A stretch of DNA of 15,105 nucleotides from Ettlia oleoabundans (Eukaryota > Chlorophyta > Chlorophyceae > Chlamydomonadales), in assembly GCA_019693395.1 (NCBI GenBank), contig JAAMXP010000780.1, positions 971 to 16,075 on the forward strand, written 5' to 3'. A model generated the notes under the pieces. That model was not told the DNA's origin. It searched no databases and was given only the letters and a program-made list of their open reading frames with translations. Of the stretch, positions 1-9,108 are shown in pieces (within the stretch, counting starts at the first letter, position 1; each line of letters starts with the position of its first letter). Made by a program: the position numbers and the translations under genes.

Positions 1-2684
1 CCTCAGCGTCTTAATGGCTGTGTGTGCATCCTTGAAGTAGTGGGGCGCCTCTCCCAGCACGTGCGCATCCCACCCCTTCTTCACAATGTTCCAGTCAGCC
101 TCATCTGCGGGCGGGAGGCAGGAGGGTGCAGCACGAGGTGAAGATGGGTGGTGGTTGCATACGTGCCGGACGCAGTATGCCTCAACAGCCTGACCTTTCA
201 CACAGTACATGTAAGGGCAGCAGATAGCATTGCTGGCATGGACATCATGCTAGGGGGGTTGAGGATAGCAGCAGCACAGGCACTGTGAATAAAGAAAGAC
301 TGCGTGTCAAAACAAAATTATAGGTAACGTCCACAGCTGGAGCAGCGCCGAAAGAGCAGCAGCAAAAAGGAATACCATGCGGGGAGATCTACAACACAGA
401 GCAAGAAACAAAGAACAATTTTGAGCAAGGAGGATGCAAGCACTCACAGCGATCCATTGTGACGCCCATGCGACCGCCGCCAGAGGCAATCTTGGCATCA
501 CAGCCGGCAGCCTGCAGGGCGGGGCAGGGCAGGTCAGGACGACCAGCGGCACTTGTTTACATAACCCGCTTCTCAGGCGGACAACAAGGCGCAAAGGAGC
601 AATTCGATCTTGAACCCTGTTGGCAGGCAGCAGCACAGCACAGCACAGCGTGCCCAGCATGGCATGTCGTCAGCTCCGGATGCGTCCCTGTCAGCTGCCC
701 ACAAGCCTGAGTGAAGCAGCACGGCAAGCCCAGCACACCACAGCAAAGCACAGCATGACATGACGAAGCCGAGCACATCGTGCACAACATGCAGACCATG
801 CGCAGCGTGCACAGCACAGCGCAGCGCACCTGCAGCTCCTTGAGCAGCGCCTCCAGCTCCTCCACAAACTTGAGGGAGGAGCCGTCTGGCACATCACGAC
901 CGTCAGTCAAGATGTGCAGCCTGAGGAAAGGGGGGTAGGGGTGGGTGGATGGCGGGCGGGACTACTTGTAATCAAGTGACTGTCAGGAACCAACAGGAAC
1001 TGGGACATGAGCCCACCAAGCGGCTCACATCTCCTCTTCGCCCCACCTAACAACAAGCTGCTGGTATCAACATTGTTAACCCGGCCACCCCCCATAAACC
1101 CACTCCCATCACATCACACTGACCCACTACATGCCCAGCTGCCCCACCAACACGTCGCACAGAAGAAGCCGATCACCCAGCTTGTAAGCTGCCAACCACA
1201 AGCCGTCCACCTGCCTACTCACACTCAATATATGTACGCCACCACACCCGTCCCACCCACCCACGCTACCCACCCACCTGATCCGCTTGGCTCCCCGCTC
1301 AGCCGCGCCCCTCAGGCAGCCGTACAGCTGGTCGGTACGTGAGTGCACGCCTCCGTCTGACAGCAGGCCGATGAAGTGCAGGGTGTTGGACTCGAAGGCG
1401 GGGGTGATGTACTGCCAGCCCTCGCCGTTGAAAATGGAGCCGGTGCGGAGCGCGTTGTCCACCAGGCTGGCTCCCTGGTCGATCAGCTGGCCAGCACCCA
1501 GAGCGTTGTGCCCCACCTGTTGCAAAGAAGCCCGACATGCAGATGGGCGGTTGAATGGCGTGAGTGAATAGGTGGGCAGGTGGGTGATGGTGTGTGGGGT
1601 TTGAAGAGACGGAAGAGCAGGACGGGGTGGTAAGGGAGGTGGGGTGACAGCTGGGGAGAGGCTGGCGAGAGGGAGGCGAAGCACAGGCCCAGGCAAGGTC
1701 AGAGGCCGCTGCGGCTGGTGCTGTGCATGTGGCACATGCCAGCTGCTAGAAGGACGGAATGTTTGAGACGCGCAGTTAGCATGACAGGCGAGGTGGAAGC
1801 GCCTGCCACCCAGCAAATGGCTGCTTGTTCTGAGCGGCGGCCAACTGTGCGCTTGCCGGGCATGCGTGCCGCTTCAAACGAAGTGCAACCCAGTCCCTGC
1901 AGCATCACCCACCTCGCTGTTGCCTGCACAAATAAAGGGGGCATGACGGGTCCCGGGGTGACGAAGTGGCAGCATGTAGCTCAGGAGAATAGTCTCAGGA
2001 GTGGGTGGATCCAGCTTGATGTGGCGCTATCAGCGCCGCCCCAAGGACTACAGCACATCACCGCACAACCGGCTGCTTCCGGCGAATCCATGCAGCTGGA
2101 CTAGCTTTCCAGCATTTGCTGAGGCGACTCACCCATGTCATCATCGCTGGGCAGCCCAACCGCCTTGCCGTGGGCCTTGATGGTGCGGAAGCGGCCCGGC
2201 ACCGCCCGCAGCGCATCAGTGCAGGGGGTGTCTGCCACATGCACCGCATTGTACTCATCCTTAATCTTGTTCTCGCCTGCGGAGTCAGCGGCGCAAATGT
2301 GGCAGGCTCAGCCGTCCCAGTCGTGAGTGCGGCTGGGCAAGCGGCAGCACTTGGATGGCAAGCTGGCGGCGCGGCGGCTGCTGGCAAGGGCTTAGCCGTC
2401 GGACGACGCCTCCGCCTTGCATGACGCCGGCTGCGTGCCAAAGGGCCTAGCGCTTGTGCCGCGTGATGCTAAAGCAGCTACAGGCCCCGCAACTGCTGCC
2501 AGCGCGCTAGCATGACCGCAAAGCTACTGCACTCCTGCAAGTTCAGCGCCCGCTTCTGCATGTACAACGCACAGCTGGTGATCCAATCAAAGCATCGCAA
2601 CGCACCGAAGCCGTCCAGAACGCAAACCAGCAGGGGGCCCTGCGGCTTGGGAATCTTGGGGTGAGGTTGCAGCTTAAAATCCAT
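1..2684 (-). CDS. iPGAM: 2,3-bisphosphoglycerate-independent phosphoglycerate mutase, 5' part (3' end beyond window)
   Basis: This enzyme interconverts 3- and 2-phosphoglycerate in lower glycolysis, using a serine nucleophile and two Mn/Mg ions. Exons on the minus strand are 2606-2684, 2133-2276, 1913-1923, 1278-1516, 830-920, 448-511 and 1-104 (partial). All phases agree, giving 244 codons, roughly the N-terminal half of the plant enzyme of about 560 residues. Family signatures run in order: VLDGFGEN with metal-ligand D24; LPSDDDMGNSEVGHNALGAG with nucleophile S77; GLLSDGGVHS with H136; HILTDGRDV with R166-D167; ASGGGRM with R202; and a GWDAHVLGEAP stretch. The ATG at 2684 has a good context (ACAATGG) and an in-frame TGA 30 nt upstream. 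The N-terminus starts straight into the HPKIP segment of plant cytosolic forms with no transit peptide, so I infer a cytosolic enzyme. Position 204 is Gly where plant forms usually have Tyr. Introns are 209-396 bp. The gene is divergent from the plus-strand gene to its right. Confidence 0.96.
627..828. repeat. Degenerate CAGCACAG-type low-complexity DNA in iPGAM intron 5
   Basis: The stretch holds many variants of CAGCACAG and GCACAGC: a tight run at about 627-650, then scattered copies from about 715 to 828. All lie within the intron between the exons 830-920 and 448-511. The long open frames over it on the minus strand are Cys/Ala/Leu-rich by-products of the repeat. No gene content is seen. 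Confidence 0.6.
1913..1923 (-). other. iPGAM: 11-nt microexon of iPGAM carrying the catalytic serine codon
   Basis: On the minus strand GCAACAGCGAG lies between a pyrimidine-rich acceptor ending TTTGTGCAG and the donor GTGGGT. It completes Gly75 (one base from the previous exon) and encodes Asn76, Ser77 and Glu78 of the invariant GNSEVGH motif. The next exon begins GTG GGG CAC (Val-Gly-His) in phase 0. A 15-nt version ending two codons later would break the motif when joined to the next exon, so the 11-nt form is preferred. It is flanked by introns of 209 and 396 bp. Confidence 0.88.
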
Positions 2685-3577
2685 TGTGCTGATCGTATTG
2701 CAAGAAAGTACTCAACGGCAAACAAAAGCGAAGGTCGTTAGAGCGCCTCCTTTCTGGCTTGCCCTTGACTGCAACTGGAAGTCGCCGCCTGATGCAAACT
2801 GAGCAGCCAGTTTGCGCTGAACCTATCAATCATTCAATTAAGTTTTATTGCAGTCCCAATGCCTCGCGCAAAAGGACCGCCGCCGCAGGCTCTTTTGCCA
2901 GCTGCCGCTGCCACTGCCGCCGCCAGGAGCTCCGCCCACTCGTGCACTCAACAAACCAGCACTTGCATCGCCAGTCTGAGAACCGCATTTCCATTTTTAC
3001 ACTGAAGATTCAACTTATCCAAACAGCAAACGCAGTTTTGAGGCTTAGCAGAGTACTAGTCAATGACCGGCAGCATGCCCGCGCAACGCGCCGTGGTGTA
3101 TTGATGGTTCGTGGATCAATATTATTGGACAATGGTGTACAACATTTGACGGCTAATGTACTGTATCTGGATTCAGCCGTTGTGTGCTTTACAGCCCTTG
3201 GGAACTCACGGCAGCGAAGATGCTGTGCTTGTTGGCGGCGGCAAGGACGCCGCGGCGAGTGGTGCCCTTTCCACGTGCTGCGATCCAATCGCTGTACATT
3301 CCGGCACATTGCCTGACTTGATATCTCCCAGACAGCTTAGCGCGGCATCGCCTGGCGCCCCTGCCGCTCCAAAGGTGGGTTCGCTCACCTCCATGTGGCC
3401 AACCACAAGTTGCCTACATCCGGCCAGTTCCCCCCATTACGCTGTGTTCAACGCCTGGTCGCACTCCCAATGCGATTCCCGCCGCCTCGCGCTTCCAAGT
3501 GTGTCGCCCCCGCCGCTCGCCCTCACTGCCGCCAACTAGCTTGTTGCCGCTTGCTGCCTGCACCACCTGCCTTGCAG
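2685..3577. promoter_or_regulatory. Divergent upstream region and unresolved 5' exons of the plus-strand gene
   Basis: This stretch separates the iPGAM start codon (minus strand) from the first confident exon of the plus-strand gene, so it should hold both promoters and 5' leaders. It is AT-richer near 2820-2850. Possible plus-strand 5' exons are: an ATG at 2859 opening a 48-codon Ala/Pro-rich frame with a GTGCAC donor at 2942; an exon after the acceptor at 3194 ending at a GTGGGT donor at 3374; and a frame ending at a GTGTGT donor at 3499. The 3195-3373 piece is open in a frame whose phase does not fit the exon at 3578. The 3499 donor fits in phase but would leave a 79-bp intron. I could not settle the structure and saw no clear TATA box. 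Confidence 0.4.
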
Positions 3578-3647
3578 GTCTCGGTACCTGCACAGCGGGT
3601 TCAAGCTGGAGCCTGCACAAGACGCGCCACCCGGCCTGGCAGCTGCC

Positions 3648-5951
3648 ATGAATGGCTCTAGAAGTGCAGCAAGGCGTGGCAGCAGCTTTGGCAGCGGGCC
3701 CCGCCGCGGCACCGACCCAGAAGGCGGGGAGCGGAGTGCTTGGAAGGGCCTTTGCGGCCCCTCAGGTGCGCCCTGCCTGGTCAAGCGCTAATATTTCTAC
3801 CAAAAGGACATATTTAGTCACACTTATCAGCCCATGCCACTGCTTTGTCTTTGGGTTGGCTGTCAAGGGAAGCCCAGAGCGCATCGCTTTGGTTGCGTGG
3901 CGAGCAAGTTGCTGCGTTTTGGCCCCCAGTTTTTGACCGCTGTTGCCCGTAATAATGTGCTTGTTGGCATTGCTGCAATTGCAGGGCTCAACTTGGACCA
4001 TGCGCGCATTCCGCACATCCAGAAAATGGTGAGCAAAGCGCAAAGTTAGTGGTTTGACTGCCACCTGCCGCCTTGCTGGAACGCAGAAGCTGCTCCTTGC
4101 TCACCTTGTTTGAGCTTCCTTCGCCTCCCACCTGAATTTCCGATATCACTCTTGACTGATCCACTCCTTTCTTAAGCTAGAGTTGCCTGACACAAATTTT
4201 CAGGCATGCCCTGAAACAACAACACACCCTCTGCAACCCGCGTGCCCCGCAGGTGTATGATGTGTTGGTTCCGCTAGTGGTCGCCTCGGAAGAGGCGCTG
4301 CCCCTCAGCCAGTTTACGCAGAAGTGCTGCGATGTGCTGCTGCCGGTGCTGGAGCGGGAGCAGGAGCTGAGCACGCACGCATTCAAGTCGCAGTGGGGAC
4401 GCCTGAACGAGGTGTGTGTGGGTTGATATTGTATTGCCTTTTATAGTGTAAGGCCTTATATATTGTATTGCCCACCTGTTGTCGTATTGCCCACGTGTTA
4501 ACAGCACTCCCATACCCTTGGTTCACAACAAGACTAACTACTTGGTCGCGATGGGGCCAGTTGCATGAGGAGTGTCGCAGCATGCTTGCCTCCCTCGCTG
4601 ACAGACTCGTGTTCGCATCCCTGCCCCTGGCCCCGCAGTTTGGTGGGTCCTGCTACTGCTGATGCCACATGGACTGGCACGCTGCTGCCGGATTTGCGGC
4701 CTCATTCATGGGCGCTGCTGTGTGCTGTCACAATGCACCTTGATCCATGCGTAGGATGCATTGCATGGCAGGGTGTCACGGGTTGCAGCTCCGTTTCGAC
4801 TGCTCGTTGTTGTCGACCCTGTTGATGTTCTGCTGCAGTGTGCCCCGAGTTAGCTAGGCAGGCGGGACTAGGGGATAGCGGATTCAACCGAGAAACCAAG
4901 ACGGTGAGTGAGGCAATGGGGAGGGGTGAGCGCAATATAGCAGTTGTGTCTGTGGATGGGGATGGGGGTGGGTGGGAGGCAGGACTATGGAGGCCTGAGG
5001 GGCGTGGCTCCAGGGCAGAGGCGATTTATGGGGGAGCTTGCAGCAAGGCAAGCAGAATGTCGTTAGGCCAAGGCAAGGGTGTCGAGCGCTGTCTGCTGGC
5101 TTACACCTGCGTACACCTGGCAGGCACGTGGTTGTTAGCTGTGCCCGAAATCATGGCATACCGCTGAGCCCTTAGCTCATGCGCTTCCTGCCTGCAGGTG
5201 CGTTTGGATCTCAAAGTAGCCGCCAGCAGCCCAGCGGGGCACCAGCACCAGCAGCATAGTCGCGCCTCTTCCACCACGCCCGTGCAGACAGGAATGGCGG
5301 CAACCTCGGCAGCCCCAGCCGCCCCTGCACCAGCAGCAGCGCCGCCAATGGCAGCCTCCATGTACTGGACGACTGTGGGGGTCCCAGCTGGCGCGGGGCC
5401 TGCTGCTGCACGCCCTGGGATGCCCCTGCCCATTGCTCTTCCCCACGGCGCTGTTGGCGGTCCCGGCGCTGCCGCAGTGGCGCCCGTGCCTGTGGTTCCA
5501 CCCGCGCTCTGTGCCTACTGCCAGGGGCCTCACAGCATGAAGCACTGCCGCGACTTCCACCAGATGCTGCAGAGCATCTACCAGGTGCGCTTCTGTGGTA
5601 GCACCCTGCAGCCCCAACACCCTGCAGCCAGTGTGGCTGGAAAACAGCGAGCTGCTGGAATATAATGGCGGTCCTGGTGTACTCCGGCAGCTTCTGTTGT
5701 GGTTGTGGTGCTGGAAGGCCAACAATATCTCCTGTGGCTGCTGCAGAATGCTGCCAATGTTGCCCCATGGGTGGGAGGTATGTTTGCTACCTCTCTCATG
5801 CCGCCCTGCAGGCCCAGGAGGCACTCTAACCCACCCAGGCTACTGCTTCTCCCTTGTGCAGGCGGGATACCAGCGTGGAATGGAAGCAGCTCGGCAGGCA
5901 CAGCAGGCAGCCCTGGAAGGTGGCAGCAACCCGGACAAGCCTGCCCAGTGA
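3648..5951 (+). CDS. Unrecognised algal protein with zinc-knuckle-like CCHC cluster (5' end uncertain)
   Basis: I do not recognise the family. Exons are 3578-3765, 3985-4028, 4253-4411, 4639-4642 (tentative), 4839-4903, 5198-5584 and 5862-5951, with TGA at 5949-5951. In each of the larger coding exons only one frame is open, and the chosen frames join in phase. The ATG at 3648 is a conservative start giving 288 residues; the frame stays open back to 3578, so the true start may lie in upstream exons. The protein has a basic Arg/Ser/Gly segment (residues 1-40), a helical-looking part (about 55-107) with DVLVPLVVASEEALPL and DVLLPVLEREQEL, a low-complexity Ala/Pro/Gly/Val stretch (about 140-232), then C235-X2-C238-X3-H242-X4-C247. 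The C-terminus is a charged helix ending in Pro-Ala-Gln. The Cys/His spacing resembles a zinc knuckle but is one residue short of the classic CX2CX4HX4C. Nucleic-acid binding is possible but unproven. Confidence 0.75.
4465..4502. repeat. 19-bp near-perfect tandem repeat in an intron
   Basis: Two adjacent 19-bp units beginning GTATTGCCCAC (4465-4483 and 4484-4502) differ at three positions near their 3' ends. A related TTGTATTGCC copy lies just upstream near 4430. All are in the intron that starts at 4412. The repeat is AT-richer than its surroundings. No function is evident. Confidence 0.75.
4639..4642 (+). other. Probable 4-nt microexon (TTTG)
   Basis: TTTG sits between a pyrimidine-rich acceptor (CCCTGGCCCCGCAG) and the donor GTGGGT. 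The exon before it (4253-4411) ends in phase 0 at a GTGTGT donor. The exon after it (4839-4903) is free of stops only if one base is supplied from upstream. A 4-nt insert satisfies this exactly and adds Phe plus the first base of a Val codon. The alternative is a weaker donor 3' of 4411 that extends the upstream exon by 1 mod 3 bases, for example by 4 or 10 nt. Confidence 0.5.
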
Positions 5952-6976
5952 GCGCTAGCGGAAGGGCATCAGCCTGTAGCACATAGCAGTGAGTAGAGAG
6001 CAGAGCCGCCCGCCAGCAGCTGGACAGAAATTTGGAAAAATACCAGCGCAAGGCTGTGCGAGTGAAGGTGCATTCAGAGGCGCCTAGCTGCCATCTTGTG
6101 GCTTCGTTCCCCTAGCTTAGCGTGTGAGCTAGCTGTTTCATGCACTGCATTTAAATATTGTGAGTGAGTGACTGCATAAATTGCGTTTGCGAGCTAGTTA
6201 GTGGCTGCATTGCATTTTCCATGTGTGGCGATACAATGCCATTTGTCTTGCTTCAGTAGAGTTCATTGGCAAGGTAGTACGGTGCTAGAGAAATCACAGC
6301 TGCTTGGGAGTGCATGAACATAGGAACAGGGAGGCTGCATGGCACAGAAAGCTGGTAAGGAATGCTCCAGCAGATTGCCTCGGAGCATAAGCAGGTAGCA
6401 GGATAGGAGACAGGGGCGGGAGGAAGGGTAAAGACAGGCGGCAAAGACAGGGAGGAAGGCGTGCTTTCTGATCTTGGAAAATCTGATCTTGGAAAATCGA
6501 CTGCTTCGAGCAGCAACGTGCATTCAGGCACAGCCATTGCGCATGACATGGCCACGATACTAGTAAGTGCAACATTACCACTTGGCAGGCAGGCATTTGA
6601 AAGCAATGCTCTAGAAGCGTCACTGCATGTGCGCCTGGCGCCACTTATCACCATTCCTGGCGCTGCTTTGCTGCCGGGGTGGCACACTCACGCTTGTGCC
6701 CGCCCTCCTTCCAGTGATGAGCTTGGCAGGCGCGGGAGCAGTAGGCCGCCACCCGGCACCCCGAGCACCGTCAGAGGTGCAGGGCCACTACGCCGCAGCC
6801 GGAGCAAACTGTTTATACCGGCTGCTGGGTGGCAGCGGTAGAAGGTATCGCTAGAATGGCTGCTGCGACTGCACATGCACAATGGGGCGGGTTGGGCTGT
6901 GGATGACAAGTGCAGCATGGACTGGAGGGTTTGGTTTGCCCACTGAGCCTCATCACTCAAAATGTGCCACTAGCAA
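5952..6976. other. Convergent intergenic region, no confident gene
   Basis: This region lies between the stop of the plus-strand orphan gene and the stop of the tentative minus-strand gene, so it should contain both 3' untranslated regions. I found no TGTAA polyadenylation signal (the usual green-algal form) on the plus strand here; a TGTAG lies at 5975-5979. Two imperfect direct repeats beginning GAGCTAG occur at 6126-6152 and 6191-6217, with about 20 of 27 positions matching. A perfect 15-bp tandem duplication is at 6467-6496. Short open frames occur on both strands, but none has convincing coding features. Confidence 0.55.
6467..6496. repeat. Perfect 15-bp tandem duplication
   Basis: TCTGATCTTGGAAAA occurs twice head-to-tail (6467-6481 and 6482-6496), followed by TC of a third partial copy. 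It lies in convergent intergenic DNA. Because the unit is a multiple of three it leaves overlapping open frames intact and gives repeated five-residue peptides there, but no gene is supported. It is most simply a recent replication-slippage event. Confidence 0.9.
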
Positions 6977-8855
6977 TCAAGGCTGCCTTTCACTCCCCAA
7001 ATAAACTGCAGCTTGGGTAGCACAACCTAAAAACTGAAACGTCTTAATCCACGGGCAGTGTGTGCGCGCACCTTGCATGAACTGCCCAAGCACGAACGCT
7101 TTTGCAAATCTAACTCTTGCGTCCAGTAGCTCCTGGCCCTGAAGCGTGTCCGCTTGCTTGCAGGAGGGCATCCAAGGCTTGACCTGCTTGATCCATCGCT
7201 GCGACTGTGCTGCTAAATGCTCTGCCCTGAGAATTGCGTGCTGGCAAGTCACTGCCACGCTGTGCTGGCCCTGCCGTGTAGGGTCCCATATCCCATGCAC
7301 GGGTACAAAGCCCAGCCAACGGGCCAGTGCAGATGCTATGTTCCATGCCTTCTCCTGCTGCGCGCGTTCTAGTGCCTCCTCAGGGAAAGGCACCAGCAGC
7401 CTGGTGCCTTCCACTCCACTGCGCCCAAGGCCGTCTGCAGCAAAGGCGTGCATTGCCCCATCTGCGACAAAGGCCCTGCCCAGTCGGCTCACAGCACTGC
7501 GGGAGAGAACCAAATACGACGTCCATGGCCTTGAAAAGAGTGAGATTGGTGCCCTGGTGCGATTGGAACGGCGTACGGATCGTTGCGGAACTTGTAGAAA
7601 ATTGCGCCTCAACGAGGTGGGTCTGTACCGCCCTCCCTGCTTTGCAATGCCAGCTGGCATTCTGCCATCAGCTTGCGGCTTGTAAGACCTGGTGGCAGGT
7701 TCCCCGGCTTAAAGTTGATCTGCAAGACTAAAACGCGCTGGAAAACTGCCCACTTCCAGATGTCCCCCAGGGCGATGTCGGGGCAATGCTGCAGCAGGGC
7801 TGCTTGCATGTCACGACCCAACTGGCTGCAGGCAGGCTCTTGCTGCGGGCTCCTGGAGTAGCTGGGAATCCATAGTCGCCCCCTCAACACTGCCTCCGCC
7901 CGTTCTGCTTCTGCTGCTACGGCTCCGGGCCACAAAGTCCATTGCGCTGTTCAGCTGCTCTACCACAGCAGGATGGTGGCCAACGAGCCTGGCATAATAC
8001 AGCTGCTCACAAGCAACTGCAGCACGCCTGTTGGGCTCAGCCCTGGAAAAAGCCCTGCACGGGGGATGGGCTGCCAAAACATCATGGCGGGCTTTCGTTT
8101 GATCAAAGAATTGGTGGGGTGCAGCACCGGTTGCTCTGTTGCGATGTGTATTGTAACCACCTGCTGTGACTTGAAATGCGGAAGGACAGCTAGCACCCAC
8201 CTTCGCATCATTCAGGCTGGTAAATGTGGTATAAAGGACCGGCCTCAGAGTTCCTTATTGTGTACGGCTGCATCAAGCAGCGTATTAGGCAGGAAACAGC
8301 TATAGGACAGCGAGCAAATGATCGACCCAGCGTGCCTGAACAGGTGTGTCGAAAATCTAACCGTCAACAGTGGCACTGGCAGCACTTCGCATAAGTCCGA
8401 GATGATGTTGACGACTCCTACAATTGACACCGCATGGTACGCTTGCAGAAACAGCACAAGTCCCTGCGGCATATGACCGTATAACATGTGCAGCCACGTG
8501 GGCAGCGGTGAGAAGCACAGCGTCACACGGATGTTGTGCAAAAGCGGGTGGCCAAAGGCGAGACAAGCCAGGATGGTGTCTTTGCAACCTAGCAACGTAC
8601 AGCAGCGAATCTGCACCTGAAAAACCAGTGGGTGTGACTGCAAATCTGTAGGTAACGAGCTGCTGATGCAGAGATATGGTGGGTGGGAGCATCAGGCAAC
8701 AGAGGGCGCCGGAGTTCCTGCGGCACTGGCCCGATGTCCTTTGCTGCCTGCTGCAGCTCAATCTCTGCCGCCTTCAGGCCCTGAAAGCAGTCAATCAGCG
8801 CCTGCAGCTCTGGCGGACAATTTAAAGGCGGTAGCCGGCCTTTTGCCCGCAGCAT
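6977..8855 (-). CDS. Tentative unrecognised multi-exon gene
   Basis: No family is recognised. The best-supported exon runs from 7496, just after a strong acceptor (GGTTCTCTCCCGCAG), to TGA at 6977. A GTGCGC donor at 7071 could instead end it at 7072. It encodes a Trp-containing, mixed-charge sequence with stretches such as RAFVADGAMHAFAADGLG and IWDPTRQGQHSVAVTC. Upstream, a frame open from about 8200 contains EQLYYARLVGHHPAVVEQL and reaches a GTGACA donor at 7814. That join is in phase with the 7496 exon across a 318-bp intron. A competing frame over 7955-7754 (LLQHCPDIALGDIW) ends at a GTGGGC donor at 7753 and is also in phase. A further exon probably starts after the acceptor at 8617 (TGGTTTTTCAG). 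The ATG at 8855 opens an acidic/helical frame (ELQALIDCFQGLKAAEIELQ). It could be a fast-evolving lineage-specific gene or a decaying one. Confidence 0.35.
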
Positions 8856-9044
8856 CCTGCCCAACGCCAGCTCTTCCCTGCTGATGGTGCTGTATGCAGG
8901 TCGAGCAAAAAGAAAGCAGGGAGTGTTTCGGTCCCCTTCTGGCTTCAGAAGGTTTGCTTCCTTTCTTCCATATGTTTCTTCCCAACAGATAGTACCGTTA
9001 ACCAGGGCCCAAGTTATGCACCATCCATTGCCTATTTATTTAGA

Positions 9045-9052
9045 TATATAAG
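9045..9052 (+). promoter_or_regulatory. TATA-like box upstream of TGD1
   Basis: TATATAAG matches the eukaryotic TATA consensus in plus orientation, in an AT-rich patch (about 9030-9052) inside otherwise GC-rich DNA. Transcription would be expected to start about 30 bp downstream, giving a TGD1 5' leader of roughly 320 nt if unspliced. The region also separates TGD1 from the divergent tentative gene at 8855. The assignment is by motif and position only. Confidence 0.4.
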
Positions 9053-9108
9053 AGCCTGGTGCTGCTAGTTGGGTGGCAACACGGCTGCTGGCTCGGCACA
9101 AACGCTCC

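Noticed and set aside
1127..1816. A 229-codon minus-strand open frame over iPGAM exon 4
   Set aside because: Only the 1278-1516 part is coding. The flanks read through introns, and splice signals plus the conserved motif set fix the exon ends.
5177..5824. Long minus-strand open frames opposite the orphan gene's fifth large exon
   Set aside because: They mirror the Ala/Pro/Gly-rich coding strand and have low-complexity His/Ser/Arg composition with no motifs. The plus-strand exon joins its neighbours in phase.
6563..6854. Possible small plus-strand gene: a GTAAGT donor at 6563 and a final exon 6715-6854 after a CTTCCAG acceptor
   Set aside because: The donor is GTA, unlike all 21 resolved donors in the window. 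The upstream part has no clear start, and two frames of the last exon are equally open.
7146..7685. A 179-codon plus-strand frame
   Set aside because: Composition is Cys/Ser/Arg-rich without motifs. The opposite strand has better splice signals and more protein-like content.
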